DNA from: Okeania sp. SIO1I7
Lineage (GTDB): Bacteria > Cyanobacteriota > Cyanobacteriia > Cyanobacteriales > Microcoleaceae
Assembly (NCBI GenBank): GCA_010672585.1
Contig: JAAHGF010000004.1
Location: forward strand, 257,580 to 321,579
DNA: 64,000 nt
Direction of reading: 5' to 3'
Shown here: one piece after another, positions 27,499 through 36,884 of the stretch
Layout of the letters: each line of letters begins with the position of its first letter
Numbering within the stretch: position 1 is the stretch's first letter
Position numbers and translations under genes: made by a program
Notes under the pieces: generated by a model
Told to the model about the DNA's origin: nothing
Databases searched by the model: none
The model's input: the letters and a program-made list of their open reading frames with translations, nothing else

Positions 27499-28185
27499 AT
27501 GTTAAAAAATAGAATTTTTCGATTGACATTAAGTATTATTTTATCCATAATAATTTGCTTAATTATTGGCTATTTTACTCCGAGAAATTGGCGTAATAAT
27601 TCTTGCGATATGACCTTATTAGACAAAGGTATATCTATCTATATTTATAATACTGGTATCCATACAGATATTCTAGTTCCAGTCAAAACTAAAAATTGGG
27701 ATTGGCAGCAATATTTCAACTTAAAATTAATAGCTAATCAATCAGTTTCCATAAATTATCTAGCTTTTGGCCTTGGTGATCGAGCTTATTTTCTCGAAAC
27801 TTATACTGGGACATCATTGCCAATTTTGACAACTTTTAAGGCCATGTTCCTACCAACACCCTCTGCTATGAGGGTATTAGCATATCGAAATATTCCTCAA
27901 CAATATGAAATTAAGTGTGCTATAATTACTCAAACTAATTACCGTAGGCTGATGGAATTTATCAATAATTCCTTCCAGTTAGATACCCAAGGTAATAAAA
28001 TCAACCTGCTCGTAGATAGTAATTATGGAGGCGGTTTTTATGCAGCAAAAAATAGTTATTCAATTTTAAGAGCTTGTAATGATTGGACTGCAGAAGCTAT
28101 GAAATTAGCAGGAGTAAAAACTCCTCTATGGTCAGGATTGTCTAGTTCAATTATGTATCATATTAACAGTGGGTGCAACTGTTGA
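27499..28185 (+). CDS. TIGR02117/DUF2459 membrane-anchored protein
   Basis: 228 aa from ATG 27499; the frame is open from a TTG at 27418, but the ATG gives a normal N-terminus with one membrane segment (LTLSIILSIIICLIIGYF, about 8-25). The remainder faces outside and matches the DUF2459 family as I recall it: YNTGIHTDILVPV, AFGLGDRAYFLET, a Gly-rich SNYGGGFYAA segment and ACNDWTAEAMKLAG. The His-x-Asp and Cys-Asn-x-Trp positions resemble a papain-like NlpC/P60-type arrangement, which is a guess about mechanism. Function in cyanobacteria is unknown. hisA starts 35 bp downstream, so they may be co-transcribed. Confidence 0.8.
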   Translation: MLKNRIFRLTLSIILSIIICLIIGYFTPRNWRNNSCDMTLLDKGISIYIYNTGIHTDILVPVKTKNWDWQQYFNLKLIANQSVSINYLAFGLGDRAYFLETYTGTSLPILTTFKAMFLPTPSAMRVLAYRNIPQQYEIKCAIITQTNYRRLMEFINNSFQLDTQGNKINLLVDSNYGGGFYAAKNSYSILRACNDWTAEAMKLAGVKTPLWSGLSSSIMYHINSGCNC

Positions 28186-28220
28186 AAAAATAGTAGTTTT
28201 GAATACAAAAAATATTGTCT

Positions 28221-28994
28221 ATGAATATTATACCCGCAATCGATATATTAGATGGACGTTGTGTACGATTATATCAAGGAGATTATGAGCGAAAGAAAGT
28301 TTTTAATGATAACCCAGTTGATGTGGCAAAAAGGTGGGTAGATGAAGGAGCAACAAAGCTACATTTGGTAGACTTAGACGGTGCAAAAGCAGGTCAACCC
28401 GTAAATCAAAGGACAATAGAAGCGATTATTAAAGCGGTAGATGTACCAATACAATTAGGTGGAGGTTTACGCAACTATTCTGCAGTGGCAAGTGTGCTTG
28501 CTCTTGGTGTCAAACAAGCTATTTTAGGTACTGTAGCGGTCGAACGACCTCAGTTAATATGTAACCTCTGTCAAGAATTTCCTGGTCAAATTATTGTAGG
28601 CATTGATGCCAAAGATGGAAAAGTCGCGACTAAAGGGTGGTTAGAAACATCTGAGGTCTCAGCAACTGACCTCGCTCGGCAAATGGCTAAACTAAAAGTT
28701 GCAGCGATCGTCTATACTGATATTCGCCGAGATGGTACTCTCAAAGGGCCTAATATACAATCCTTAAGGGAATTAGCTGCTGTCATCAATATTCCCATTA
28801 TCGCTTCTGGCGGTATTAGTTCAATTACTGATTTGTTAAGTCTGTTAGCATTAGAACCCATGGGGGTAGAAGGTGCAATTGTTGGTCGTGCTTTGTACAC
28901 TGGTGATATTAGTCTTACAGAAGCAAATCAAGCTGTAGGTCAAGGACGTTGGCAAGATATTCCTCCAAATTTGGGATATTCTGCTTTTGCCTAA
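28221..28994 (+). CDS. hisA: ProFAR isomerase
   Basis: Fourth step of histidine synthesis: Amadori rearrangement of ProFAR to PRFAR, cytosolic. A 257-aa TIM barrel with all family signatures: [15 protein letters not shown] (catalytic Asp), [55 protein letters not shown] (second catalytic Asp) and [17 protein letters not shown] at the phosphate sites. A TTG six bases upstream (28215) could extend the frame, but ATG 28221 matches the family start. It is not next to other his genes in this window. Confidence 0.96.
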   Translation: MNIIPAIDILDGRCVRLYQGDYERKKVFNDNPVDVAKRWVDEGATKLHLVDLDGAKAGQPVNQRTIEAIIKAVDVPIQLGGGLRNYSAVASVLALGVKQAILGTVAVERPQLICNLCQEFPGQIIVGIDAKDGKVATKGWLETSEVSATDLARQMAKLKVAAIVYTDIRRDGTLKGPNIQSLRELAAVINIPIIASGGISSITDLLSLLALEPMGVEGAIVGRALYTGDISLTEANQAVGQGRWQDIPPNLGYSAFA

Positions 28995-29661
28995 CATCAC
29001 ATCCGTTTAATTGCATATAGATCCAATTTAGACTGATATAGAATAGGAAATATAGCAGGGAATAGCGGTGCGACCCCGCGTTGGTGGTATACGTACCTGG
29101 TAGTGCACTCGGTGTGACGCAAAAGTGGGAAAATATTTTTCCCTTATTAGGTTCATCATCAGTATTTGAGTCAAACACCAACTCGTTCCTTGCTATTGTT
29201 TCTGTGTTTATCATTCTCATTCTTGATTCCCTCAAAGTCTAGGATATTTCACAATTCAAATCATAAATTAGTTAGAAAAAATGATTTAATTGCAGTTGAA
29301 TGCTTAAATATTAGGCGGTAAAAACAGAAGCTGAAATCTTACCTAAATATACTTAAACTTACTTTTTTTCAAATTTTTTAGTAGTAAATAGCAAAGCTTA
29401 TGTTATACTGAAATCAGTAGGTGGAGTTCCCGCCGATTTTAAGCCTGTGGAAAAGATAAGTTACAGCCCATGAGGCAGTGGTCTTCAGTGTTTGTGCAGC
29501 ATTGCCTCAGCACGCGCAGGAAGCTTGTCTCCAAGGCTCAAACCTCGGTTTGGGTAAGTTCAGCAGAACGGCATCATAATATAACACCGATGCTACCGGA
29601 CTTGATATCATTAGGTTATTTTTCTAATACCTACAACCTATCACCTACCACCTTATTACAA
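28995..29661. other. Intergenic region with solo IS200/IS605-like right end
   Basis: No credible gene; a 106-codon frame on the minus strand overlaps the hisA end and lacks any family likeness. It contains the omegaRNA-like remnant at 29421-29571 and a TATCATGTCCGG-type end at 29596-29607. Confidence 0.55.
29421..29571 (+). ncRNA. Solo omegaRNA-like / IS605 right-end remnant
   Basis: It aligns along its length with 55268-55424, which directly follows a tnpB C-terminal remnant: shared gagttcc, 'aagcctgtgg', 'agataagttacag', 'gtggtctt', 'gcagcattg', 'caggaagct', and the end 'gggtaagtt' then 'agaacgg'. Position after tnpB and conservation without coding capacity fit the guide-RNA/right-end region of an IS605-type element. 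No tnpB remains here. Confidence 0.5.
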
Positions 29662-30267
29662 TTATTTAGTAAAAATAGTTAGTAATACTGCTCCTAACAA
29701 ATAGTGATTTGCTTGTAAATTTAATCCAACTTCTTTACCTAATTGTTCGCGAGCTGTTGGACTATAAAGCTTAATTCCACCAGGAGTAAGACTCAAAGAT
29801 TGAAATTCATCTTGCCACTTAAAATAGGAATCAACTAAATAGAAAAATCCTCCTGGGCGTAAAACTCGACTCACTTCATTCAATACTTGTTGAGGATGAG
29901 GATAATGTAAAAAACTAATTGTATTAAAGACGGCATCAAATTGTTCATTAGCAAAAGGCATCTCTTCAGCATTTCCTAGTAAAAATGTTACACTTTCTGG
30001 GTGACGATTACGACTATTAGCTTGATCGACCATTTCGGGAGATAAGTCTAAACCAGTACCTTGAAGATTTGGAAAATTAACAGCAAGACGATGCAGAAGT
30101 TTTCCAGTCCCACAACCTAAATCTAGTACATTTGATGGACTTGGCAGATTCACATATTCCAATAATCTTTGATGTACCGCTTGATAAACTACAGATGGAA
30201 ATAACCAATCATAATTAGGTGCCCAAAGATCGAAAAATTTTTGTTTAGAGGAAATATTATTTGTCAT
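29662..30267 (-). CDS. SAM-dependent methyltransferase (class I)
   Basis: 201 aa, Methyltransf_11 type. SAM-binding motif VLDLGCGTGKLL (about 45-56), acidic loop GLDLSPEMVDQA, NAEEMPF, and the post-motif VLRPGGFFYLVD. The C-terminal ~50 residues are short and without a recognisable substrate domain, so the methyl acceptor cannot be named. Start is ATG 30267. It is separated from upp by a 257-bp gap containing a MITE-like element, so co-expression is doubtful. Could be a quinone or small-molecule methylase; no specific evidence. Confidence 0.88.
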   Translation of the reverse strand: MTNNISSKQKFFDLWAPNYDWLFPSVVYQAVHQRLLEYVNLPSPSNVLDLGCGTGKLLHRLAVNFPNLQGTGLDLSPEMVDQANSRNRHPESVTFLLGNAEEMPFANEQFDAVFNTISFLHYPHPQQVLNEVSRVLRPGGFFYLVDSYFKWQDEFQSLSLTPGGIKLYSPTAREQLGKEVGLNLQANHYLLGAVLLTIFTK

Positions 30268-30307
30268 ATAGCAGTTATGTTTGAGTTCATTGGAAATTGA
30301 ATATTAT

Positions 30308-30520
30308 GTAGGCATTTTCTGCGGAATGCTACGTAAACGGCTCTTAGCAGTTAGCGCTTCCCTGCGGGATGCCTACGCAAACAGTAAATTAATGAATGAT
30401 TATAAGGTTGAAGGAGAGCATCTTGACAGTAACTTTTAATTCTCTCTCAATTTTTCAATGGCTTTTACATTCTCCTCTCATAAATAGCTGATAGCTGACA
30501 GCTAATGGCTGATAGCTTAC
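30308..30520. repeat. MITE-like element, gtaggcatt...tagcttac ends
   Basis: It begins with the AGCATT...AATGCT-type hairpin and 'acgtaaacggctcttagcag' and ends 'gctaatggctgatagcttac'. The copy at 50516-50703 has cleaner ends (gtaagcatt / aatgcttac). It ends 4 bp from the upp stop. Confidence 0.5.
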
Positions 30521-30524
30521 AAAA

Positions 30525-31157
30525 TTATCTCGTTCCATACAGGCGATCGCCTGCATCTCCTAATCCTGGAATAATATAACCATGTTCGTCTAATTTTTCA
30601 TCAATAGCAGCAGTATATAAGGATACCTCTGGGTGATATTTATGGAAATGTTCAATCCCTTCTGGTGCTGCCAATAAACACAGAAACCGAATTGATTCTG
30701 GGTTAGATTCTTTAATCCGATCAACTGCTGCTACTGCTGAATTTCCAGTTGCCAACATTGGGTCAACTATTAACACATCTCGCTGGTCAATATCATGGGG
30801 GACTTTGAAATAATATTCTACAGCAACTAAAGTGCTAGGGTCACGATACAAACCAATATGTCCTACTCTTGCTGTAGGTATTAGCTCTAAAATTCCATCA
30901 AGAAGTCCTTGACCTGCTCGCATAATGGAAACAATCACCATTTTTTTTTCAGCAGCTAACATGGGTGCTTTCATCAACTTCATTGGTGTCTGAATTTGTT
31001 GATATTTTATGGGTAAATCGCGAGTTACTTCATAAGCTAATAACATTCCTATTTCTTTGAGCAGTTGGCGAAATTGAGCAGTGTTAGTCTCGACTTGACG
31101 TAATAATGTCAATTTATGCTGAACTAATGGATGATTAATGATAGTAGTTTTTGTCAT
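30525..31157 (-). CDS. upp: Uracil phosphoribosyltransferase
   Basis: Converts uracil plus PRPP to UMP in the cytosol. 210 aa, the usual size. Seen: [12 protein letters not shown], the Arg-containing [11 protein letters not shown] loop, [11 protein letters not shown], the PRPP motif [14 protein letters not shown] and the C-terminal [17 protein letters not shown] that binds uracil. Start ATG 31157. In fungal and bacterial URC gene sets this enzyme (URC6) accompanies URC4 and URC1, both of which occur in this window on the same strand, so besides salvage it may feed that route. Confidence 0.97.
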   Translation of the reverse strand: MTKTTIINHPLVQHKLTLLRQVETNTAQFRQLLKEIGMLLAYEVTRDLPIKYQQIQTPMKLMKAPMLAAEKKMVIVSIMRAGQGLLDGILELIPTARVGHIGLYRDPSTLVAVEYYFKVPHDIDQRDVLIVDPMLATGNSAVAAVDRIKESNPESIRFLCLLAAPEGIEHFHKYHPEVSLYTAAIDEKLDEHGYIIPGLGDAGDRLYGTR

Positions 31158-31260
31158 TTTATAATCTAGAGTGATCGCTGTCTAAGTTAATAGTTCAACA
31201 CGGTTTTCACTCATCTTGATTAGTAAACTTCAGGTGCTTCATAAGACTGATATAAAACGT

Positions 31261-31367
31261 CTCTCTTGGTGCGCGTTCCCTCACAGGAGTCAGCATTCCG
31301 CAAGCGAGCTGACGCGCCCCGCGGGGTCTGACCGCTTGCGTCTGACGCGCCCCGCGGGGTCGCACCG
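31261..31367. repeat. GC-rich insert inside an IS right-end remnant
   Basis: 107 bases, far richer in G+C than the surroundings, that interrupt a sequence present uninterrupted (in inverse orientation) at 56143-56180. The flanks read 'gatataaaacgt' and 'cataattagtgac'. The insert holds two direct copies of ctgacgcgccccgcggggtc, each with the inner palindrome ccccgcgggg. Confidence 0.7.
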
Positions 31368-31393
31368 CATAATTAGTGACATTTTAATGTTTA

Positions 31394-31588
31394 TATCATG
31401 TCCGGATAATTAGTTATAAAAAAACTTTCTCCTTCAACTCCAGTTCTTCTTCTTTCTTCCCCTCCTGGGAGGGGGAGGGGCGAGGGGTGGGTTAACTCCT
31501 GACTTCCCCTCCTGGGAGGGGCGAGGGGTGGGTTAACTCCTGAGGACTCCGTAGTTATTTATTTATCACTGTTTAACCGGACATGATA
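31394..31588. mobile_element. TATCATGTCCGG-family MITE with proven target site
   Basis: 195 bp with perfect 12-bp inverted ends (tatcatgtccgg / ccggacatgata) flanked by TTA on both sides. The related sequence at about 56127-56150 lacks the element and has a single copy of the TTA target, so this is an insertion with a 3-bp duplication. The interior is pyrimidine-rich and repetitive, with no coding capacity. Confidence 0.9.
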
Positions 31589-31854
31589 TTACTTCCTGCT
31601 TCCACCGGAACTGTCGGCAGCACTCCGTCCACAGGCATCAACGGTCAAGCCGACCGCACTTCTTGAGTGTGTCTTACATTCCGAGGAAACCTCGGAATTA
31701 CACACTCGCTTTCTTAAATTAATTGAGGCACATCTGTCTCGGTCAATTGATAGACCACATTCTGGGCAGTCATAAGTTCTGACATTCAAAGGCATATCCT
31801 GTACATGACCACAACTAGAGCAAGTCGAGCGAAGATGGAAAAAATCTCCCGCTC
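31589..31854 (-). pseudogene. tnpB C-terminal remnant (IS200/IS605 type)
   Basis: Only the last ~85 codons of an RNA-guided-nuclease-like TnpB remain: zinc ribbon CSSCGHVQ ... YDCPECGL, then the final RuvC motif SIDRDRCASINLRKR (Asn/Ala altered to Cys-Ala), then a tail ending SAADSSGGSRK. Everything upstream is gone. The stop TAA coincides with the target duplication of the adjacent MITE. A shorter relative of the same tail is at 56067. Non-functional on its own. Confidence 0.85.
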
Positions 31855-31954
31855 GCTGCCTTCTTCAATTGGTAAGCTTATTTTTAATTTTATTGATGGA
31901 TGGGAATCCCGCGCTGTCTCGCAGAGCAGCGTCGGGAGGATGTCAATAACCAAA

Positions 31955-32329
31955 TTAGTTATATACTAATGCTTCCTTTGCTCTAGTAATTTCAATAGTA
32001 ACTTTGCCACTAAAATCCGGTATTGGAGCTGCTAACTTAGTTAAACTCACCTTGACATTTTGTACTAATGGTTCTTTCAAAATAGCCGTAGCGATCGCAT
32101 CAGCTACTTTTTCTAACAAAGCAAACTTAGAATTTTTCACAAGCTGTTGGACAGTATTAACTATGCTGCCGTAATCTACAGTATCTTCTAAAGCATCGCT
32201 TTGACTAGCAGCATTCAAATCTAACCCTAGAGTTAAATCCACTTCAAACCATTGTCCCAATACTTTTTCTTCTGGAAAAAAACCGATGTATCCGTAGCAG
32301 CGAATTCCAGTAATTGAGATTGAGTCCAT
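31955..32329 (-). CDS. folB: Dihydroneopterin aldolase
   Basis: Folate pathway enzyme that cleaves dihydroneopterin to 6-hydroxymethyl-dihydropterin and glycolaldehyde. 124 aa, usual size. Seen: ITGIRCYGYIGFFPEEKVLGQWFEVDL (the conserved G-Y-G and E), DTVDYGSIVN, LLEKVADAIA (substrate Glu) and VSLTKLAAPIP with the catalytic Lys region. Its start lies 10 bp past the URC4 stop, on the same strand, so it is read after URC4. folK, the next pathway step, is 1.6 kb away on the other strand. Confidence 0.95.
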   Translation of the reverse strand: MDSISITGIRCYGYIGFFPEEKVLGQWFEVDLTLGLDLNAASQSDALEDTVDYGSIVNTVQQLVKNSKFALLEKVADAIATAILKEPLVQNVKVSLTKLAAPIPDFSGKVTIEITRAKEALVYN

Positions 32330-32338
32330 AATTACTAA

Positions 32339-33577
32339 TTAAAAAACTGTTCCATCACTTTTTATTTTAATCGGAGGCGCACCATCTTTTCTTAATTCTT
32401 TTGCTATTTTTCGCCCTGCTGTCCATGTACCACCTTGTAGGATTTTTACCAGCGGTAATTCTGAGGCATTTAAGTTAAGTTTTTCTTGAATTACTTGAGC
32501 AACTTTGTCTAAAAGACTAATAGTTAGCGCTCTCCATTCTACAATAATTTCTGAATCTGGTAAATGTTGCTGTTCTAGAATTAAAGGATTTTTAATTTGT
32601 ATTAGTCCCATATCTATAAATAAACCACCATTCCGATATTCTGCTAATCCAGTTAAATCATCTAATCCAATTATTTTTAAACCCAATTCTTGTAATGGTT
32701 CGAGCAATGAATATGTTAACCATTGAGATAATTTATGAAAAGGTATATATTCATCCCCCAGGCGATCGCTTTTGAGTAAAGGATGAGGCCAAACATCTCC
32801 TAAATTAATTCCGGAGATGGTACTGCGTCCTGGCCAAATATCACCTAATCCCTCCAATACAGAATTTAATACTGAAGTAGCTTTAATTGCTTCTTTATTG
32901 GCCTGATTTTGCCACAAATAATCAACCATATTTCCTGGACGTGGACTATCAATGCCAAATAACTGAGAATTTTGATTTAACACTTGTCCCAAGCGTTGCA
33001 GCAATTTCAGACGACCTTCAAGGCCCACCAAGGAATTTTCTGGACTAACTTGGAATCCTTGGGCTAAAGTATGGACATCAATTTGGGAAAGTCCTCTAGT
33101 ATCTGTTTGCCAGGGAAAATCGGGATTACTAGAAAAAAAACCTTGGCAAAATAGTCGGAAACTACAAACTGCTAAACCTTCGGAACGACTTAATATTAAG
33201 CCAGTTTCAGGTTCAGTGTATTGCCAGTTTGCACCAGCACCCGCATCTAGTAGTACACTAATAATGGCTAGATCAAATTTGACTTTGGCCTTTTCTACTG
33301 GTGTGAGTCCTGCCAACATTTGGTCAAGTTCAGCTAGGCGAGGTACATCTCCTACTTGGAAATGTTGCCAACGACTATGGAAGGGTATATCTAGTTTGGG
33401 ATACTGCTCCAGGGTTACATCAATAACATAATCGGTGCATTTATCTAGTGAAGTTAAATTGACTCGAAAATTATTGAGTTGGTCTTGACAAGCAAGCTTA
33501 AATATGCGTTCGCACCTTTCTCGAATGGCCTGGGGAGTTCTTAGATATGTAATAATTTCTGGGATTTTTTTATCCAT
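32339..33577 (-). CDS. URC4/Urg3-like uracil catabolism protein (DUF1688)
   Basis: 412 aa. Recognised as the DUF1688 family, to which fungal URC4 (Urg3) belongs, by the overall pattern: TPQAIRERCERIF at the N-terminus, FHSRWQHF, DLAIISVLLDAGAGANWQY, SRSEGLAV, LEGRLKLLQRLG, RPGNMVDYL and the C-terminal LVKILQGGTWTAGRKIAKELR with GAPPI. In the URC pathway it works with uracil phosphoribosyltransferase and a GTP-cyclohydrolase-II-like URC1; its own chemistry was unresolved to my knowledge. Reads into folB 10 bp later. Partners upp and URC1 are both in this window. Confidence 0.88.
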   Translation of the reverse strand: MDKKIPEIITYLRTPQAIRERCERIFKLACQDQLNNFRVNLTSLDKCTDYVIDVTLEQYPKLDIPFHSRWQHFQVGDVPRLAELDQMLAGLTPVEKAKVKFDLAIISVLLDAGAGANWQYTEPETGLILSRSEGLAVCSFRLFCQGFFSSNPDFPWQTDTRGLSQIDVHTLAQGFQVSPENSLVGLEGRLKLLQRLGQVLNQNSQLFGIDSPRPGNMVDYLWQNQANKEAIKATSVLNSVLEGLGDIWPGRSTISGINLGDVWPHPLLKSDRLGDEYIPFHKLSQWLTYSLLEPLQELGLKIIGLDDLTGLAEYRNGGLFIDMGLIQIKNPLILEQQHLPDSEIIVEWRALTISLLDKVAQVIQEKLNLNASELPLVKILQGGTWTAGRKIAKELRKDGAPPIKIKSDGTVF

Positions 33578-33930
33578 TAAAAGTCAGAGTTAAATAGCAG
33601 TCAGCGGTCAGCGGTCAGCGGTCAGCATGATTGACTTTTTTTGACGCTCTCGTCAGGGAGTTCCACTGCCACTCAACCATCCGGCGCATTAATTGTCGGG
33701 GTATAAACCCAAGGTCAAAAAGCAAAAAGCTGTTTGCGGAGCATTCCGGTACGGAAAATGCTGCAGCGCTGATAGGTAGTTAAGGAATATAATATAAATA
33801 ATAAGCTAGAAAAAAAAAATCGCAAACATGATGTAATTAAACACAACTTAATGGATAGAAATTTTGATAGTGTATTGTTAATTTTCCTAAATTTAATTAA
33901 GCAAAAAATCAGGTAAAAAATCCCTCCGTA
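33578..33930. other. Divergent intergenic region
   Basis: Between URC4 and folK. It holds a triple 'gtcagcg' tandem (about 33598-33625) and an inverted copy of the AGCATT...AATGCT hairpin (33732-33763). Promoters for both genes must lie here but were not resolved. Confidence 0.5.
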
Positions 33931-34446
33931 ATGTCTAATCAAACTCACTTCAGCCAATCAGAAAAACAAGAGAATAATGTAGCTGTTGCTCTTGGTAGTA
34001 ATCTCGGTGATTCTTTAACTATTCTAGAAAATGCCATCCAAACTTTATCAAAAACTCCAGGTATTATTTTAAATACTTATTCTAGCTGGTATCAGACTAA
34101 ACCAATCGGTCCAGAACAACCTGATTACCTCAATGGTTGTGCATTATTAAAAGTAGAATTAACACCCCATAAACTATTAGAAATACTCTTAGATATTGAA
34201 CAACAATTTAAGCGAGTACGTTTAGAACATTGGGGACCGAGAACCCTAGATTTAGATTTAATCTTATACAATGATTTAGTATTAGATACTCCAAATCTGC
34301 AAATACCCCATCCTCGGATGAGAGAAAGAGCTTTTGTTCTGGTTCCCCTAGCAGAAATAGCTGCTAATTGGATAGACCCAGTATCGTCCAAGGCGATAGC
34401 TCAACTCTTAAAAGAGGTAGAATGTGATGGAGTGTGTAAGATTTAA
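33931..34446 (+). CDS. folK: Hydroxymethyldihydropterin pyrophosphokinase
   Basis: Transfers pyrophosphate from ATP to 6-hydroxymethyl-dihydropterin, giving the substrate of dihydropteroate synthase. 171 aa. Seen: VAVALGSNLGDS, the pterin-site YSSWYQTKPIGPEQPDYLN segment, the ATP/Mg site RTLDLDLILY and HPRMRERAFVLVPL. An N-terminal extension of about 14 residues precedes the conserved start of the fold. It is divergent from URC4/folB and about 350 bp upstream of the methyltransferase that opens the next cluster. Confidence 0.96.
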   Translation: MSNQTHFSQSEKQENNVAVALGSNLGDSLTILENAIQTLSKTPGIILNTYSSWYQTKPIGPEQPDYLNGCALLKVELTPHKLLEILLDIEQQFKRVRLEHWGPRTLDLDLILYNDLVLDTPNLQIPHPRMRERAFVLVPLAEIAANWIDPVSSKAIAQLLKEVECDGVCKI

Positions 34447-34792
34447 CAAGGTTGTTTTACTAGCTATGGTTTATCCAAAATCAAAAATCCTATAGGAATC
34501 ATTAGACATTTTGATAATATGATTAAAATGTTGTTAAGCATGGTAACTGAAAGCTTTCAATTATAAGTAAATTACTTTGATAAATCTTATACTTTTTCTG
34601 TTAAATTGAATTAAGAAAGAAAAATTGAAGTTTTAGCTATATAATTTAATCTGCTAATACCACAACACAAAAGCTAGATATTACTGAATTATAAATTTTC
34701 GGACGATGTACATATATTTTATATATTTGAACTAACAAAGCAAAAACGGTAGGATTAACCCTTCTGTGGTGACCTAAATAATACTCAAAGCT
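34447..34792. other. Upstream region of the 34.8-kb cluster
   Basis: 346 AT-rich bases with no gene and none of the repeat families found elsewhere. It is the likely promoter region of the cluster that starts at 34793; I could not resolve the promoter elements. Confidence 0.4.
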
Positions 34793-36196
34793 ATGTTTAT
34801 GAGACAAAATAAATTTTCCGAAGCCGATACAGAAGCATTTTATGATAGTGAAGATAGCCTATATAGGAGTTTTTGGGACTCAGAAGGCAGTTTACACTGG
34901 GGCTATTTTGAAGACTTAACTGAGGCCAAAGCTGAAAACTTTATCACAGCTTGCAAACGCTGGAATGAATATATGTTGTCCCAGAGTGGGATAACAAAGG
35001 ATTCCCGGGTGCTAGACCTTGGTTGTGGTAATGGCAACACTGCTATATGGCTATCCCAACAGACAGGGTGCGAAGTAGTAGGAATAGATATCAGTTCTGT
35101 ACGCGTTGAAAATGCCAAAACAAAAGCAAAGCAACATCCATCACTAAGGTTGGAGTTTATAAAAGCATCAGCAACTGACCTGCCTTATCAGGATAAAAGC
35201 TTTACCCATGTTTGGAGTCAAGCCACATTATATCACGTTCACGACCGACATCAAGCATTGCGAGAAGTTCACCGCGTACTTGAGGAAGGGGGTAGATTCA
35301 TCTTCGATGACCTGATTTCTCCAACACAGGAAATCAACGAAATGGCCCGCAAATATGTCTACGACCGCTTGTTGTTTGAACCAATATTTAGCCTGGACTC
35401 CTATAAAGAATTCCTGAGTGAGTTGGGGTTTATGGTGTTGGCAACTAAAGACTTGAAGGAAAACTTGCACAAAAGCTATGAATTACTCTCCCAGTTAGCT
35501 TTGGCGAAATATCCAGAACTGAGTGCAGCTTATGATAAAATGTGCGAGGCTATTCAGACTAATCAACTAGGATGGGGTTATTACTCATGTGAAAAGGTTA
35601 GCGATCGCCTATCCTGGATTTACAAAAATGGCAAGGAAGATAACTTAGAGCAGAAATATGATGCCTGGGCATCTGTTTATGATACAGACTTAGATCAACC
35701 CTATCGTTGTTCCCCGGTCCATTCAGCTAATGCCTTAGCCAAAGTATTGCCAAATAAGGATGCAACTATTCTAGATGCTGGAGCAGGTACAGGTATGGTG
35801 GGTGAAGCTCTGGCAGAATTAGGATATACCAATATTGTTGGGGTTGACCTCTCGGAAAAAATGCTAGAAGTAGCCAGGAAGAAGCAGGTTTATACTGCCC
35901 TTTACCAAGGAAACCTAGAGGAACCTCTAGCTTTCACATCAGAAGCAAGCTATGATGCAATATTGTCAGTAGGTGTATTCACCTTTGGTCATGCTCACCC
36001 TCGTGCTTTAAAAAGTCTATCCAGTTTGTTGAAAAAAAGTGGATATTTTATCTTAACAGTACGAGTAGATTATTATAATCAGAGCAATTTCTTGCATGAA
36101 ATACTCCAAAATTTGCCTTGGAATATAATTACTCAAGAACAGTTTAATATATTTGAGACGGAACCAATGTATGTTCTAGTCTACCAAAAGTCTTAA
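34793..36196 (+). CDS. Tandem-domain SAM methyltransferase
   Basis: 467 aa carrying two complete class I methyltransferase domains. Domain 1: [15 protein letters not shown] near 70, [24 protein letters not shown], then a helical insert. Domain 2: [15 protein letters not shown] near 328, [26 protein letters not shown], of the WBSCR27-like type. Two-domain fusions of this kind recall enzymes that add several N-methyl groups to one amine, as in glycine betaine synthesis, but the sequence does not name the acceptor. It opens a plus-strand series and is followed 32 bp later by panD, whose product beta-alanine is a candidate acceptor. That link is inference. Confidence 0.88.
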   Translation: MFMRQNKFSEADTEAFYDSEDSLYRSFWDSEGSLHWGYFEDLTEAKAENFITACKRWNEYMLSQSGITKDSRVLDLGCGNGNTAIWLSQQTGCEVVGIDISSVRVENAKTKAKQHPSLRLEFIKASATDLPYQDKSFTHVWSQATLYHVHDRHQALREVHRVLEEGGRFIFDDLISPTQEINEMARKYVYDRLLFEPIFSLDSYKEFLSELGFMVLATKDLKENLHKSYELLSQLALAKYPELSAAYDKMCEAIQTNQLGWGYYSCEKVSDRLSWIYKNGKEDNLEQKYDAWASVYDTDLDQPYRCSPVHSANALAKVLPNKDATILDAGAGTGMVGEALAELGYTNIVGVDLSEKMLEVARKKQVYTALYQGNLEEPLAFTSEASYDAILSVGVFTFGHAHPRALKSLSSLLKKSGYFILTVRVDYYNQSNFLHEILQNLPWNIITQEQFNIFETEPMYVLVYQKS

Positions 36197-36228
36197 TTAA
36201 TTGTACAAATAAATCACAAAGGAAAATA

Positions 36229-36699
36229 ATGGGTAAAATCAAACTAATGCACGCTAAACTTCATCGCATACGAGTGACAGAAGCAAAGCGTGATTATGTT
36301 GGCAGCGTAACCATAGACTCAGATCTACTGGAAAAAGTAGGAATGTTGCCCTTAGAAGAGGTGGAAATAGTCAATGTTAATAATGGAAACCGTTGGTCAA
36401 CTTATGTTTTACCTGGAGAAGCGGGCTCGGGAATGGTTTGTCCCAATGGAGGAGGGGCACTGTTATGTGAAAAAGGTGATATATTAATTGTTTGGGCTAA
36501 CGAACAATGCGATCGCTCCGAAGTCTTAGAAAATGGACATGAAGCCAAGGTAGTAGTGGCCGATGAAAATAACCACTGTCGAGAACTGCTCTATCAAACC
36601 TTAAATCCAAATCAAGGGAATTTAGAATTTCATTCTCTGCCAGCCATTCCAGAAGGTCAAACATCTGAATACTTGGAAAAGATGATGGCCAAGAAATAG
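36229..36699 (+). CDS. panD: Aspartate 1-decarboxylase-like (pyruvoyl enzyme)
   Basis: Decarboxylates L-aspartate to beta-alanine with a pyruvoyl group made by self-cleavage. The cleavage site Gly25-Ser26 is intact in [10 protein letters not shown]; the Lys10/His12 pair (HAKLHR), [17 protein letters not shown] and [13 protein letters not shown] correspond to the E. coli active-site residues. At 156 aa it is about 30 residues longer than typical, with an extra C-terminal tail (about 118-156). It sits inside the biosynthetic cluster, not with other pantothenate genes, so its product may go to a specialised metabolite. Whether it still prefers Asp cannot be read. Confidence 0.92.
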   Translation: MGKIKLMHAKLHRIRVTEAKRDYVGSVTIDSDLLEKVGMLPLEEVEIVNVNNGNRWSTYVLPGEAGSGMVCPNGGGALLCEKGDILIVWANEQCDRSEVLENGHEAKVVVADENNHCRELLYQTLNPNQGNLEFHSLPAIPEGQTSEYLEKMMAKK

Positions 36700-36734
36700 A
36701 AATAAATACTGTATAATAACACAATTAAAAGTTA

Positions 36735-36759
36735 TTGGGTGGGTAAATACTCCACCCAA
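36735..36759 (+). terminator. Stem-loop after panD
   Basis: Perfect 8-bp inverted repeat ttgggtgg / ccacccaa with a 9-base loop, 36 bp after the panD stop. There is no T-run after it, so it may be an attenuator or RNA-stability element between the panD and dioxygenase segments. Confidence 0.4.
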
Positions 36760-36884
36760 CTGTTGATATGCAATTAATAGGGAATGGAAAAGAGAAACTT
36801 CAAATTACCATCCTTTTGATGGGGGGTTGAAAATCTGGCCATTCTCCTGACGACTGACTACTGCTAGATCGAGATACTTAAACA

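Noticed and set aside
28915-29235. 106-codon minus-strand frame overlapping the end of hisA
   Set aside because: No family likeness, no good ribosome site, overlaps a firm gene.
33598-33626. Tandem gtcagcg units as a possible CRISPR-like array
   Set aside because: Three contiguous short units with no spacers. No CRISPR array was found anywhere; the other tandems (caacagg, aattaat, gactcct) also lack spacers.
33715-33957. 80-codon minus-strand frame upstream of folK
   Set aside because: It crosses a hairpin repeat and overlaps the folK start; no recognisable domain.
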